Origin: Cellulomonas palmilytica
Lineage (GTDB): Bacteria > Actinomycetota > Actinomycetes > Actinomycetales > Cellulomonadaceae
Reading direction: 5' to 3'
NCBI RefSeq assembly: GCF_021590045.1
Contig: NZ_CP062221.1
Location: 496,001 to 560,000 of the forward strand
DNA length: 64,000 nt
A program made the position numbers and the translations under genes. The notes below the pieces were generated by a model that searched no databases, was not told the DNA's origin, and was given only the letters and a program-made list of their open reading frames with translations. This document shows, one piece after another, positions 56,581-64,000 of this stretch; the stretch's first letter is position 1, and every line of letters starts with the position of its first letter.

Positions 56581-59259
56581 GTGTTCGTGCGCGAGCAGGA
56601 GCTGGCGCGCGTGCAACGTGCGTGCGACGCCTCGGAGATCGCGATCGTCGTCCGGGGCCCGCGCGGGTCCGGACGGACGACGTTCGCGCGCGAGGCCGTC
56701 GAGCGGTTGCCGCGCGCTTTCGACGTGCGCGCGAACCCCAACGAGTCGTCGTGGCCGTTCGCGGGCATCTCGTCGCTGCTGTACGCGATCGACGACGAGC
56801 GCTGGCGGCACCTCGCGCTGTCGCTGGGGTCCGCGGCGGACCTCGACGTGGTCGTCGTCGCGCACCGCATCCTGACGCTCCTGCACGAGCACGACGCACC
56901 CGCGACCGTGCTGCTCGTCGACGACGCGGACCTGCTCGACCCGCAGAGCCGCGCCGTCGTCGGGTTCCTCGCGCGGCGGCTCGCCGGGACGGGGCTGCGG
57001 CTCGTCCTGCTCGTCGAGAACCGCCCGCCCGAGCTCGACGGTCTCGACGAGGTCGTGCTCGCGCCGCTCGACGCGCGCCGCACGCGCGCGCTCGTCGCGC
57101 ACCTCGCGCCCGCCCGGCACCACCCCGCGGTGCTCGACGTGGTCGCGCACCGCAGCGGCGGGTCCCCCGCCGACGCCGCGAACCTGCTCGCGGGCCTCAC
57201 GCCCGCGCAGGCCGCGGGCAGCGCGCCGCTCGAGCTGCCGCTGCGTCCCGGCCACGCCGAGCACGTCGTGCGACGGCTCGCCCAGCTCCCGCCCGCGCAG
57301 GCGGCTCTCGTCGAGCTGCTCGCGCTCGCGCCGCGCACCCACGCGGGCGACCTGACCGGCAGCGACGAGCTCGAGGTGGTGGACGAGCTCGTCGCGGCCG
57401 GCTGGGTCGCGCGCGACGGCGCGTGGCTGAGCCTCACGCGGGAGCCCGTGCGCTCCGCGGTGTTCCACTCGACGAGCGCGCGCCGCCGCCGCGAGCACCA
57501 CCGCCGCGCGGTCGAGCACGTGAGCGACCCGTACGCGAGCGACTGGCACGCGAGCTTCGTCGACCCCGGCCCGCGTGCCGCCGAGGCGCTGCGCCGCGCC
57601 GCGCTCGGGCTGCTCGCCGAGGGGTCCCCCGACGTCGCGTTCGAGTACGTCGAGCGCTCCCTGCTGCTCGCGCAGCCCGACGCGCGCGGCGCCGACCACC
57701 TGCTCGTCGTCGCCGCCGCGTACTTCTACCGCGGCCACCTGGAGATCGCGCGGCGCTACGTCGACATCGCGGAGTCCGTCGAGGAGGCGTCGCCGCACTC
57801 GCGGCTCGTCGTCGCGAGCCTGCGCGTGCGCATCGAGTACGTCGCGTCGCAGAGCCTGCTCACCGCGCTCGCCGAGCGCGCGCTCGAGCTGCACGGCGCG
57901 TCCGCGCCCGACGAGTCCGTGCTGCTGCTCGCGCTGCTCGCGACGTACAGCACCGAACGTTGGGAGCTCACGCGCGCGGCCGAGTACCTGGCGCGCATGG
58001 ACGCGCTGCTCGGCGTCGCGCACGAGCCCGCGCACACCGTCGCCGAGAGCGCCGCGATCCTGTTCGACGCGATGTCCAGCGCCCGCGCGCGCTCGCGCAG
58101 CACCGCCGTCGCCGTCGAGGTCGGCACGAACCCGTCGGCGGCGACCGCGCTCATGACGCGTGCCCGCGCCCTGACGTACGCCGAGCGGTACGACGAGGCG
58201 CGCGACCTGTTCCGCACGCTGCTCGCGTCCCCGGCGGCGGTCGACCCGCTGTGGGTCGTGACCACGCGCCTGTACGACGCCGACAACGACCGCCTCGCGG
58301 GTGACCTGCGCGCCGCGACCGCGACCGTCGCCGCGCTCGTCGAGCAGGACGAGCTGCCCCACGTGCACCGGCCCTACCGCCTGTTCCACGAGCTCTGGTA
58401 CTTCCACGAGACGGGCCGCACCGACCGCGCGCGCGAGTGCGAGGACGAGCTGCTCGACATCTCCCGCGGCAGCCGCAACCCTGCGATCTCCGCGCGCGTC
58501 GACGCCTACCTCGGGGCGCGCGCCCTGCACGCCGGGGACCTCGACGAGGCCGCCCGCGCGCTCATGCGGTGCCGCATGGTCTCCGCCGGGCCGCCCGGCC
58601 CGCACCTGTACCGGTGCGACGCCGACCTCGTCGAGGTGCTCGTGCGCACCGGCAACACCGCCGCGGCGCGCACGATCGTCGACGACCTCGCGCGGCGGTC
58701 CGCGTCCGCGTCGTCACGCTGGTCCGCGCTCGCGCTCGCCCGCTGCCGTGCGCTGCTCGCACCGGACGACGAGGCCGTGCGCGCGTTCGAGGACGCCGCC
58801 GCGATGTCCGGGCCGCGGGACTGCGACTACGAGCTCGCACGCACCCTGTCCGCGTTCGCGGTGCGGCTCGACGCGCTCGGGGCGGGCGAGCGCGCCGAGC
58901 GGGTGCGCGAGGACGCGGCCGCCACGTACCGGCGCATCGGGCTGCCGTGGTGGGCCGGGGACCTCGTCGGGTCCGACGAGGGTGCGCTCGCCGCCGCAGG
59001 CTCAGCGGCGGGGCTGCCCGTGGCCGGGGCACGCTCGTCCGCCGCGCAGCCGGGTGCGCGGTCGTCGGACCTCGTCGCGGCGCTGTCGGACGCCGAGCGG
59101 GACGTCGTCGAGCTCGTCGTCGCGGGGCTGCGCAATCGGGAGATCGCGGCGCAGCTGTTCCTGTCGGTGCGGGCGGTGGAGTCGCGGCTCACGGCCGTCT
59201 ACCGCAAGGTCGGCGTCCGCTCCCGAGCCCAGCTCGTCTCCGTCCTCACCCACCCCTGA
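56581..59259 (+). CDS. LuxR-family large ATP-binding (LAL) regulator
   Basis: The 892-residue protein starts at GTG 56581. The N-terminal AAA/STAND part has a P-loop-like GPRGSGRTT (about residues 24-32) in which the canonical Lys is Arg, and a Walker-B-like VLLVDDADLLD. The middle is helical TPR-like. The C-terminus is a LuxR helix-turn-helix (LSDAERDVVELVVAGLRNRE, IAAQLFLSVRAVESRL; about 832-880). LAL proteins switch on secondary-metabolite or sugar genes in response to ligand. It ends the cluster and, with the SARP gene at the other end, gives two cluster-situated regulators. Confidence 0.87.
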   Translation: MFVREQELARVQRACDASEIAIVVRGPRGSGRTTFAREAVERLPRAFDVRANPNESSWPFAGISSLLYAIDDERWRHLALSLGSAADLDVVVVAHRILTLLHEHDAPATVLLVDDADLLDPQSRAVVGFLARRLAGTGLRLVLLVENRPPELDGLDEVVLAPLDARRTRALVAHLAPARHHPAVLDVVAHRSGGSPADAANLLAGLTPAQAAGSAPLELPLRPGHAEHVVRRLAQLPPAQAALVELLALAPRTHAGDLTGSDELEVVDELVAAGWVARDGAWLSLTREPVRSAVFHSTSARRRREHHRRAVEHVSDPYASDWHASFVDPGPRAAEALRRAALGLLAEGSPDVAFEYVERSLLLAQPDARGADHLLVVAAAYFYRGHLEIARRYVDIAESVEEASPHSRLVVASLRVRIEYVASQSLLTALAERALELHGASAPDESVLLLALLATYSTERWELTRAAEYLARMDALLGVAHEPAHTVAESAAILFDAMSSARARSRSTAVAVEVGTNPSAATALMTRARALTYAERYDEARDLFRTLLASPAAVDPLWVVTTRLYDADNDRLAGDLRAATATVAALVEQDELPHVHRPYRLFHELWYFHETGRTDRARECEDELLDISRGSRNPAISARVDAYLGARALHAGDLDEAARALMRCRMVSAGPPGPHLYRCDADLVEVLVRTGNTAAARTIVDDLARRSASASSRWSALALARCRALLAPDDEAVRAFEDAAAMSGPRDCDYELARTLSAFAVRLDALGAGERAERVREDAAATYRRIGLPWWAGDLVGSDEGALAAAGSAAGLPVAGARSSAAQPGARSSDLVAALSDAERDVVELVVAGLRNREIAAQLFLSVRAVESRLTAVYRKVGVRSRAQLVSVLTHP

Positions 59260-59280
59260 ACCCCCTGACCCCTCCGGTCC

Positions 59281-59486
59281 ACCCCGCCCTTCCTCCGGCT
59301 CTGACGCCGCCGAGCCGGAGCAACCCCGGGGTCGACCGCGCTTCGATGTCGCCGACCCCGCCATCGCTCCGGGAAAGGGCGGGCTGAGCCGGAGCAACCC
59401 CGGGGTCGGCGGTCGAACCGCACGCCGAGACCGTCGTTGCTCCGGGTCCGGGGGTCGGGAGCCGGAGCAACCGCGGGGTCGTCGGA
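59281..59486 (+). repeat. Dispersed palindromic intergenic repeat, copy 5 (multi-unit)
   Basis: Several units of the family occur here in both orientations: GAGCCGGAGCAACCCCGGGG (twice, at 59311 and 59387), GTTGCTCCGGGTCCGGGGGT and GAGCCGGAGCAACCGCGGGG. The arms TTGCTCCGG/CCGGAGCAA are perfect here. It fills about half of the 409-bp gap between the LAL regulator and the ATP-grasp gene; the rest shows nothing recognisable except the promoter region of the latter. Confidence 0.75.
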
Positions 59487-59668
59487 GGGGACTCTCCGGG
59501 GGCGCGGTGCCGGACGGGGACGTGATGAGGGGCCGGCCCGTCCCCCGACGGCCGGCCCCACGGAGGCAACACTGCGTAATCCGGACCGAATCAGTCAAGT
59601 AATCGCATCACGCGGCTCACGATGCGAGACGACGGCCGATCTGCCTGCGCGTACGTCAGACTCGACGT

Positions 59669-62254
59669 GTGATCGACGTGCTCTCCTCCGCCGGTCCGCC
59701 CGGCACGCGCCCCGAGGGCACGTGGCACTGGCTGCCCGAGCAGGCCGACGCGCCCTCGGCGGCCGACCTGGATCGGGCGCGCACCGAGGCCGAGGCGCTG
59801 CTCGCGGACCACGGCGTCACGTACGGCGCGGCCGACGAGCTCGAGCCGTGGCGCCTCGACCCGACGCCCGTCGTGCTCGGCGAGGACGACTGGTCGGGCC
59901 TCGAGGCCGGGATCACCCAGCGCGCCGAGCTGCTCGACGCCGTGCTGCAGGACCTGTACGGCGCGCGGCGCCTGCTCACCGACACGCTCCTGCCGCCCAC
60001 CGCCGTCGTCGCGCACCCCGGGTTCCTGCGCGCGGTCGACGGGCTGCGCCTGCCGGGCGGGCGCGAGCTCGTCCTCGCCTCGACGGACCTCGCGCGCGAC
60101 GACGACGGCACGTGGCTGTCCCTCGCGGACCGCACGCAGGCGCCCTCGGGGGCCGGCTACACGATGGAGGGCCGGCGCGTCGTCGCGCAGGTGCTCGCGA
60201 GCGTCTACCGCGCGACCCCGATCGCGCGGCTCGGGCCGTTCTTCCGCGCGCTGCGCCAGACGCTGCACGACGTCGCGCCCCCGTCCGCGAGCGCGCCGCG
60301 CATCGCGCTGCTCACGCCCGGCCCGGGCTCCGACACGGCGTTCGACCAGGCGTACCTCGCGTCGATGCTGGGTCTGCCGCTGGTCGAGGCGTCCGACCTG
60401 GTGGTGCGCGACGGGCGGCTGTGGGTGCGCGCGCTCGGCGGCACCGAGCCCGTGGACGTGCTGCTGCGGCGGGTCGACGCCGCGTGGTGCGACCCGCTCG
60501 ACCTGCGCTCCGGCTCACGGCTCGGCGTGCCCGGCCTGGTGCGCGCGGTGCGCGGCGGCACGCTCTCGGTGGTGAACCCGCTCGGCTCGGGCGTGCTCGA
60601 GAACCCCGCGGTCCTGGCGGCGCTGCCCCGGCTCGCGCGCACCGTGCTCGACCAGGACCTGCTGCTGCCGTCCGCGCCCACGTGGTGGTGCGGCGAGGCC
60701 TCGTCGCTGTCGCACGTCCTGGCGCACCTCGACGAGCTCGTCGTGCTGCCGCTGTCCCGCGAGCAGGACGCGGTGCTCGGCTGGACGCTCGACGCCGCGG
60801 CGCGCGAGGAGCTCGCGGCGCGGATCGCCGCCGAGCCGTGGCAGTGGGCGGGGCAGGCGCGCGTGGGCGGCGGCGCGGTCGTCGAGCCTGTGGGGCCCGA
60901 CGAGGCAGCGGGGTCCGACGAGGCAGCGGGGCCGGGCGCGGCAGCGGGGTCCGGCGAGCCGGCGCGGCCGGTCGGTCCGGGCGTCGGGGTGCTGCGCACG
61001 TTCGCGGTCGCGCACCGCGGCACGTACACGGTCATGGCCGGCGGGCTCGCGCGCGTCGCGCACGGACCCGTCGTGTCGTCGCGGACCGGCGCGGTCGCGA
61101 AGGACGTGTGGGTGCTGTCCGGCTCCACGCCCGACGCCGCGCCCGAGGCACCCGAGGGCGTCACCGAGGTCGCCGCGGCACGCCGCACCCGCCTGGGCGT
61201 CTCGTCGCGCACCGCCGAGAACCTGTTCTGGATGGGCCGCTACGCCGAGCGCGCCGAGGACCAGGCGCGCGACCTGCGGGTCGTCGTCGACCGGTGGGAC
61301 GACTTCCACGGGCGCCCGCGCTCGGCGGGCGGTCGCGCGCTCGCGGTGCTGGTCACCGCGTTGGTCGACGAGCTGCACGACCCCGACGCCGCGTCCGAGC
61401 AGCCCGCGCCGACGCTCCGGGAGATCGCGCTCGACCGCGGCCTCGAGGGGTCGATCGCCGCGTCCGTGCGCGGCCTGGGCCAGGCCGCGGCCGCGGTGCG
61501 CGACCAGCTCTCGACCGACACGTTCGGACCGCTCGCACGCATCGAGCGCGCACTGCGCTCCGAGCGCGCCCGCCAGCGCATCCCCGAGGGCGGGCTCGAC
61601 CTCGGCGTCGACCACGTGCGCGCCGCGACCGCCGGCCTGCGGCCCGTGCTCGACCGCACGCTCGAGGGTCTGCTCGCGGTCGCCGGCACCATCGCCGAGG
61701 GGCTCGTGCGGGACGTCGGCTGGCACCTGCTCGACGCGGGCCGGCGCCTGGAGCGCGCGCAGCACGTCGTCGCGTCGCTGCGCCGCACGCTCGTCGGGCC
61801 CGACACCCGGACCGTCGAGGCGCACCTCGTGGACTCCGTGGTGCTCGCGCACGAGTCCTCGATCACGTTCCGCCGCCGGTACGGCGACCACACGGGCGTG
61901 CCCGCGGTGCTCGACCTGCTGCTGCTCGACGAGAGCAACCCGCGCTCGCTCGCGTTCCAGCTCGACCGGCTCGCGCACGACCTCGCCGGCATCCCGATGC
62001 GAGCCCGACCGACCGACGAGCGCGACCGGCTGCTCGCGCAGGTGCGCGACCTCGTCGCCGAGCTCGACCCGGCCGCGGCCGCCGCGATCGACGAGAACGG
62101 GCGGCGCACCCGGCTCGCGGAGCTGCTCGACTCGATGCACTGGCGCCTGCTCGCGCTCGCCGACGAGATCGAGGCCGTGCACTTCGCGCGGCCCGTCGCC
62201 GCACGCGCGCTCGACGACCCGTGGGACGCGGGCGACGAGGAGGACGTGCCGTGA
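59669..62254 (+). CDS. Circularly permuted ATP-grasp / alpha-E fusion protein
   Basis: The 861-residue protein starts at GTG 59669. Residues 1 to about 500 match the circularly permuted ATP-grasp type 2 domain (DLYGARRLL, HPGFLRAVDG, LLTPGPGSDTAFDQAYLAS, VVNPLGSGVLENPA). Residues about 510-850 match the alpha-E helical domain (AENLFWMGRYAERAEDQARD; SITFRRRYGDHT). These are two genes in many bacteria and fused here. They co-occur with the transglutaminase encoded next in predicted peptide-modifying systems that can include the Anbu peptidase; Anbu is not visible here. A short Gly/Ala/Pro/Asp repeat (about 410-430) marks a linker. Confidence 0.87.
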   Translation: MIDVLSSAGPPGTRPEGTWHWLPEQADAPSAADLDRARTEAEALLADHGVTYGAADELEPWRLDPTPVVLGEDDWSGLEAGITQRAELLDAVLQDLYGARRLLTDTLLPPTAVVAHPGFLRAVDGLRLPGGRELVLASTDLARDDDGTWLSLADRTQAPSGAGYTMEGRRVVAQVLASVYRATPIARLGPFFRALRQTLHDVAPPSASAPRIALLTPGPGSDTAFDQAYLASMLGLPLVEASDLVVRDGRLWVRALGGTEPVDVLLRRVDAAWCDPLDLRSGSRLGVPGLVRAVRGGTLSVVNPLGSGVLENPAVLAALPRLARTVLDQDLLLPSAPTWWCGEASSLSHVLAHLDELVVLPLSREQDAVLGWTLDAAAREELAARIAAEPWQWAGQARVGGGAVVEPVGPDEAAGSDEAAGPGAAAGSGEPARPVGPGVGVLRTFAVAHRGTYTVMAGGLARVAHGPVVSSRTGAVAKDVWVLSGSTPDAAPEAPEGVTEVAAARRTRLGVSSRTAENLFWMGRYAERAEDQARDLRVVVDRWDDFHGRPRSAGGRALAVLVTALVDELHDPDAASEQPAPTLREIALDRGLEGSIAASVRGLGQAAAAVRDQLSTDTFGPLARIERALRSERARQRIPEGGLDLGVDHVRAATAGLRPVLDRTLEGLLAVAGTIAEGLVRDVGWHLLDAGRRLERAQHVVASLRRTLVGPDTRTVEAHLVDSVVLAHESSITFRRRYGDHTGVPAVLDLLLLDESNPRSLAFQLDRLAHDLAGIPMRARPTDERDRLLAQVRDLVAELDPAAAAAIDENGRRTRLAELLDSMHWRLLALADEIEAVHFARPVAARALDDPWDAGDEEDVP

Positions 62255-63171
62255 GCCGCACGTACGACCTCGTGCACCGCACGACCTACACCTACCCGCA
62301 GGAGGTCACGGACTCCTACGGCCGCACCGTCATGACGCCGCGGGACCTGCCCGGGCAGACGGTCCTGAGCAGCCACGTCGAGGTCGACCCCGCGCCCGCC
62401 GACACGGCCGTGCAGCACGACTACTTCGGCAACCGCACGACGTTCTACGCGGTCACGCAGCCGCACACGACGCTCGTCGTGACCGCGCGGTCGACCATCG
62501 AGATCACGCGCGTGCAGCCCGACGCGGACGCCCTCCCGCAGGTCGCGTGGGACGAGGCGGCCGAGGTGGTCGCCACCGGGTCGGCGGCCGCCGCGTTCTC
62601 GTCCGACGTGCTGGTGCAGGTCCGCGAGATGGTGCTGCCGTCGACGCACGTGACGTTCGTCGACGAGGTACGCGCGTGGGCGCAGCCGTCGTTCGAGCCC
62701 GGGCGGCCGCTCGCGCAGGTGGTCGTCGACCTGTGCCACCGCATCCGCCGCGAGCTCACGTACCGCACCGGGTCGACGACCGTGCACACCACGCAGCGCC
62801 AGCTCCTCGCGCAGCGCGCGGGTGTCTGCCAAGACTTCGCGCACCTGATGATCGCCGCGCTGCGCCTGCACGGCGTGCCCGCGCGGTACGTCAGCGGGTA
62901 CATCGAGACGCTCCCGCCGCCCGGGCGCGAGAAGCTGCGCGGCGCGGACGCGTCGCACGCGTGGGTCTCGGTGTGGGTCCCGGGCGCCGGGTGGGTGGAC
63001 GCGGACCCGACGAACGACCAGCTCGTCGACGACCGGTACGTGGTGCTCGGCTGGGGCCGGGACTACCACGACGTGCCCCCGCTGCGCGGCGTGATCTTCA
63101 CCGAGGGGCGCGGGTCGAAGCTCTCCGTGCAGGTCGACCTGGTGCCGTCGGGGTCGCCCGCGTTCGAGTGA
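62251..63171 (+). CDS. Transglutaminase-like cysteine protease-family protein
   Basis: The 306-residue protein starts at GTG 62251 and overlaps the ATP-grasp/alpha-E stop by 4 bp. The N-terminal beta domain (YDLVHRTTYTYPQEVTDSYG) is typical of bacterial transglutaminase-like proteins. The catalytic triad is Cys193 (AGVCQDFAHL), His236 (ASHAWVSVW) and Asp252 (VDADPTND). No signal peptide. It is part of the conserved ATP-grasp, alpha-E and transglutaminase set, thought to form and cleave peptide-like bonds on a small-molecule or protein substrate; the substrate is unknown. Confidence 0.9.
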   Translation: MSRTYDLVHRTTYTYPQEVTDSYGRTVMTPRDLPGQTVLSSHVEVDPAPADTAVQHDYFGNRTTFYAVTQPHTTLVVTARSTIEITRVQPDADALPQVAWDEAAEVVATGSAAAAFSSDVLVQVREMVLPSTHVTFVDEVRAWAQPSFEPGRPLAQVVVDLCHRIRRELTYRTGSTTVHTTQRQLLAQRAGVCQDFAHLMIAALRLHGVPARYVSGYIETLPPPGREKLRGADASHAWVSVWVPGAGWVDADPTNDQLVDDRYVVLGWGRDYHDVPPLRGVIFTEGRGSKLSVQVDLVPSGSPAFE

Positions 63172-63180
63172 GCAGCGGGG

Positions 63181-63250
63181 CCAGCGTGGGTCAGCAGGGG
63201 TCAGCGGGGGGTCAGCAGGGATCAGCGGGGGTCAGCGGGGATCAGCGGGG
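63181..63250. repeat. Short tandem repeat of GGTCAGC(A/G)G units
   Basis: About seven imperfect units of 9-11 bp (GGTCAGCAGG, GGTCAGCGGG, GATCAGCGGG) fill the gap between the transglutaminase stop and the convergent hypothetical gene. The last unit supplies the stop codon of the latter. Confidence 0.7.
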
Positions 63251-63973
63251 CGGCACCGAGCGGCGCGTGAGCTCCTCGGGCCGCACCAGGAAGCCGCCCT
63301 CGTCGACGACCGTGCCCCCCGCCGCCCGCCACAGCGCGGCCGTGACGCGCGCGATCGTCGGCGCCACGCGCTGGCGCGCGATCGCGGACAGCGACGACTC
63401 CGGGTCCTCCCCGTCGGCCGGCCGCCAGCGCACGTGGTACGCCCACGGGCCGTACTCGCGCCAGTCGAGCGTGGCGAGCACCGCGGGCACGTCGTCGGAG
63501 CGCGCCGAGCGCAGCGTGACCGTGCCGTCGTAGTCGAACACCGCGGTCACCGCGCACTCCTGGGGGACGCCGCCCGCGGGGGTCGGCACCTCGGTGGGCG
63601 AGACGCGCGCGCCGACCATCGCGGGCCGCACGAGCGGCAGCACGTCGCGCGGCGCGAGCGGGACGGGCGACCACAGGGTCAGGCCCGGGGCACCGTTCGG
63701 GTCGGGGACGACGACCTGGCCACGCGCCGCGGGCACGAGCAGACCGCCCGCGTGCCGTGCGGCGGCGGTGCACCACGCGCTCACCTGCGGCGTCGCGGGC
63801 CCCTCGATGCCGTAGAGGTCGAGCGCCCCACCCGCGCGCAGACCTGCCGCGCGCACCTCGTCGGACGTCAGCCGACGCGGCCCGACGAGCACCGCACCGG
63901 CCACGGCGAGCCGACCCGGCACCGAGCTCGCGGGTTCCTGCACGACGATCCCGCGGAACCGTGCGCCCGTCAT
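63242..63973 (-). CDS. Hypothetical protein sharing a C-terminal domain with the dcd neighbour
   Basis: The 243-residue soluble protein starts at ATG 63973, 27 bp from the right edge of the window. No domain is recognised and there is no signal peptide. Its C-terminal 75 residues (YHVRWRP..., TAALWRAAGGTVVDEGGFLV) resemble the C-terminus of the 19234 protein, and the preceding FDYDGTVTLRS and DDVPAVLATLDWREYG also match in type. The N-terminal part includes APRDVLPLVRPAMVGARVSP. The stop lies inside a short tandem repeat. Function unknown. Confidence 0.65.
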   Translation of the reverse strand: MTGARFRGIVVQEPASSVPGRLAVAGAVLVGPRRLTSDEVRAAGLRAGGALDLYGIEGPATPQVSAWCTAAARHAGGLLVPAARGQVVVPDPNGAPGLTLWSPVPLAPRDVLPLVRPAMVGARVSPTEVPTPAGGVPQECAVTAVFDYDGTVTLRSARSDDVPAVLATLDWREYGPWAYHVRWRPADGEDPESSLSAIARQRVAPTIARVTAALWRAAGGTVVDEGGFLVRPEELTRRSVPPR

Positions 63974-64000
63974 GGGCCGGGCCGTGGGTGCGGCGGACGC

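Overview
The window is about 64 kb of very GC-rich actinobacterial DNA. The best taxonomic pointer is an 822-residue cellobiose phosphorylase (21183-23651). Its length and its catalytic Asp490 match the well-studied Cellulomonas gilvus enzyme, and a CelR/CebR-type operator lies upstream. A Cellulomonas or close relative is the natural reading. I see no insertion sequence, integrase or CRISPR array. Many long antisense ORFs are GC artefacts.

Layout. 0-1.4 kb: the end of a membrane protein and an ABC-type ATPase whose nucleotide-binding motifs are all degenerate. 1.4-7.8 kb: a tightly overlapping Mrp/Mnh sodium/proton antiporter operon on the minus strand, with A and B fused. 8.1-10.3 kb: a membrane-anchored Fe-S oxidoreductase. 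10.4-11.3 and 18.1-19.1 kb: two decayed polymorphic-toxin modules. Each has the tail of an AHH-type nuclease followed by an intact Imm11-like immunity gene, and each is flanked by copies of a palindromic intergenic repeat that recurs at 35.8 and 59.3 kb. 11.3-17.6 kb: a sugar-type ABC importer operon that also encodes an LVIVD-repeat protein and a FAD-linked dehydrogenase.

19.2-36.1 kb holds housekeeping and surface genes: dcd, cellobiose phosphorylase, two LppX-like lipoproteins, a TetR/PEBP divergent pair with a palindromic operator, an acetyltransferase and an acyl-CoA ligase with a palindromic operator. These are followed by three tandem secreted paralogues (two preceded by CRP/GlxR-like sites), a remnant of a possible fourth, a third LppX-like protein and tRNA-Gly(CCC). 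Next to the tRNA (36.3-38.4 kb) lie nucleotidyltransferase antitoxin genes. The HEPN partner of one and the second HTH-nucleotidyltransferase gene are both frameshifted, the latter by a 7-bp tandem duplication.

38.6-45.2 kb is the best candidate for an undescribed system. Five co-directional genes without signal peptides encode a 1172-residue protein with a carboxypeptidase-regulatory-like fold, a glycine-rich hydrophobic patch and a His/Asn motif; two unknown proteins; an M64-type zinc peptidase; and a standalone copy of that peptidase's C-terminal domain. An AAA-type ATPase gene follows.

46.6-59.3 kb is a compact NRPS/PKS-type cluster: a SARP regulator, an MFS exporter preceded by 11-bp-spaced heptamer repeats typical of SARP boxes, a C-A-PCP NRPS with a near-perfect threonine code, a KS-ACP-TE protein lacking an acyltransferase, an HXXEE membrane protein, a FolD-like protein lacking the catalytic Tyr/Lys, and a large LuxR-type regulator. 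59.7-63.2 kb: an ATP-grasp/alpha-E fusion with a transglutaminase. The window ends with a hypothetical gene whose C-terminus resembles the one next to dcd.
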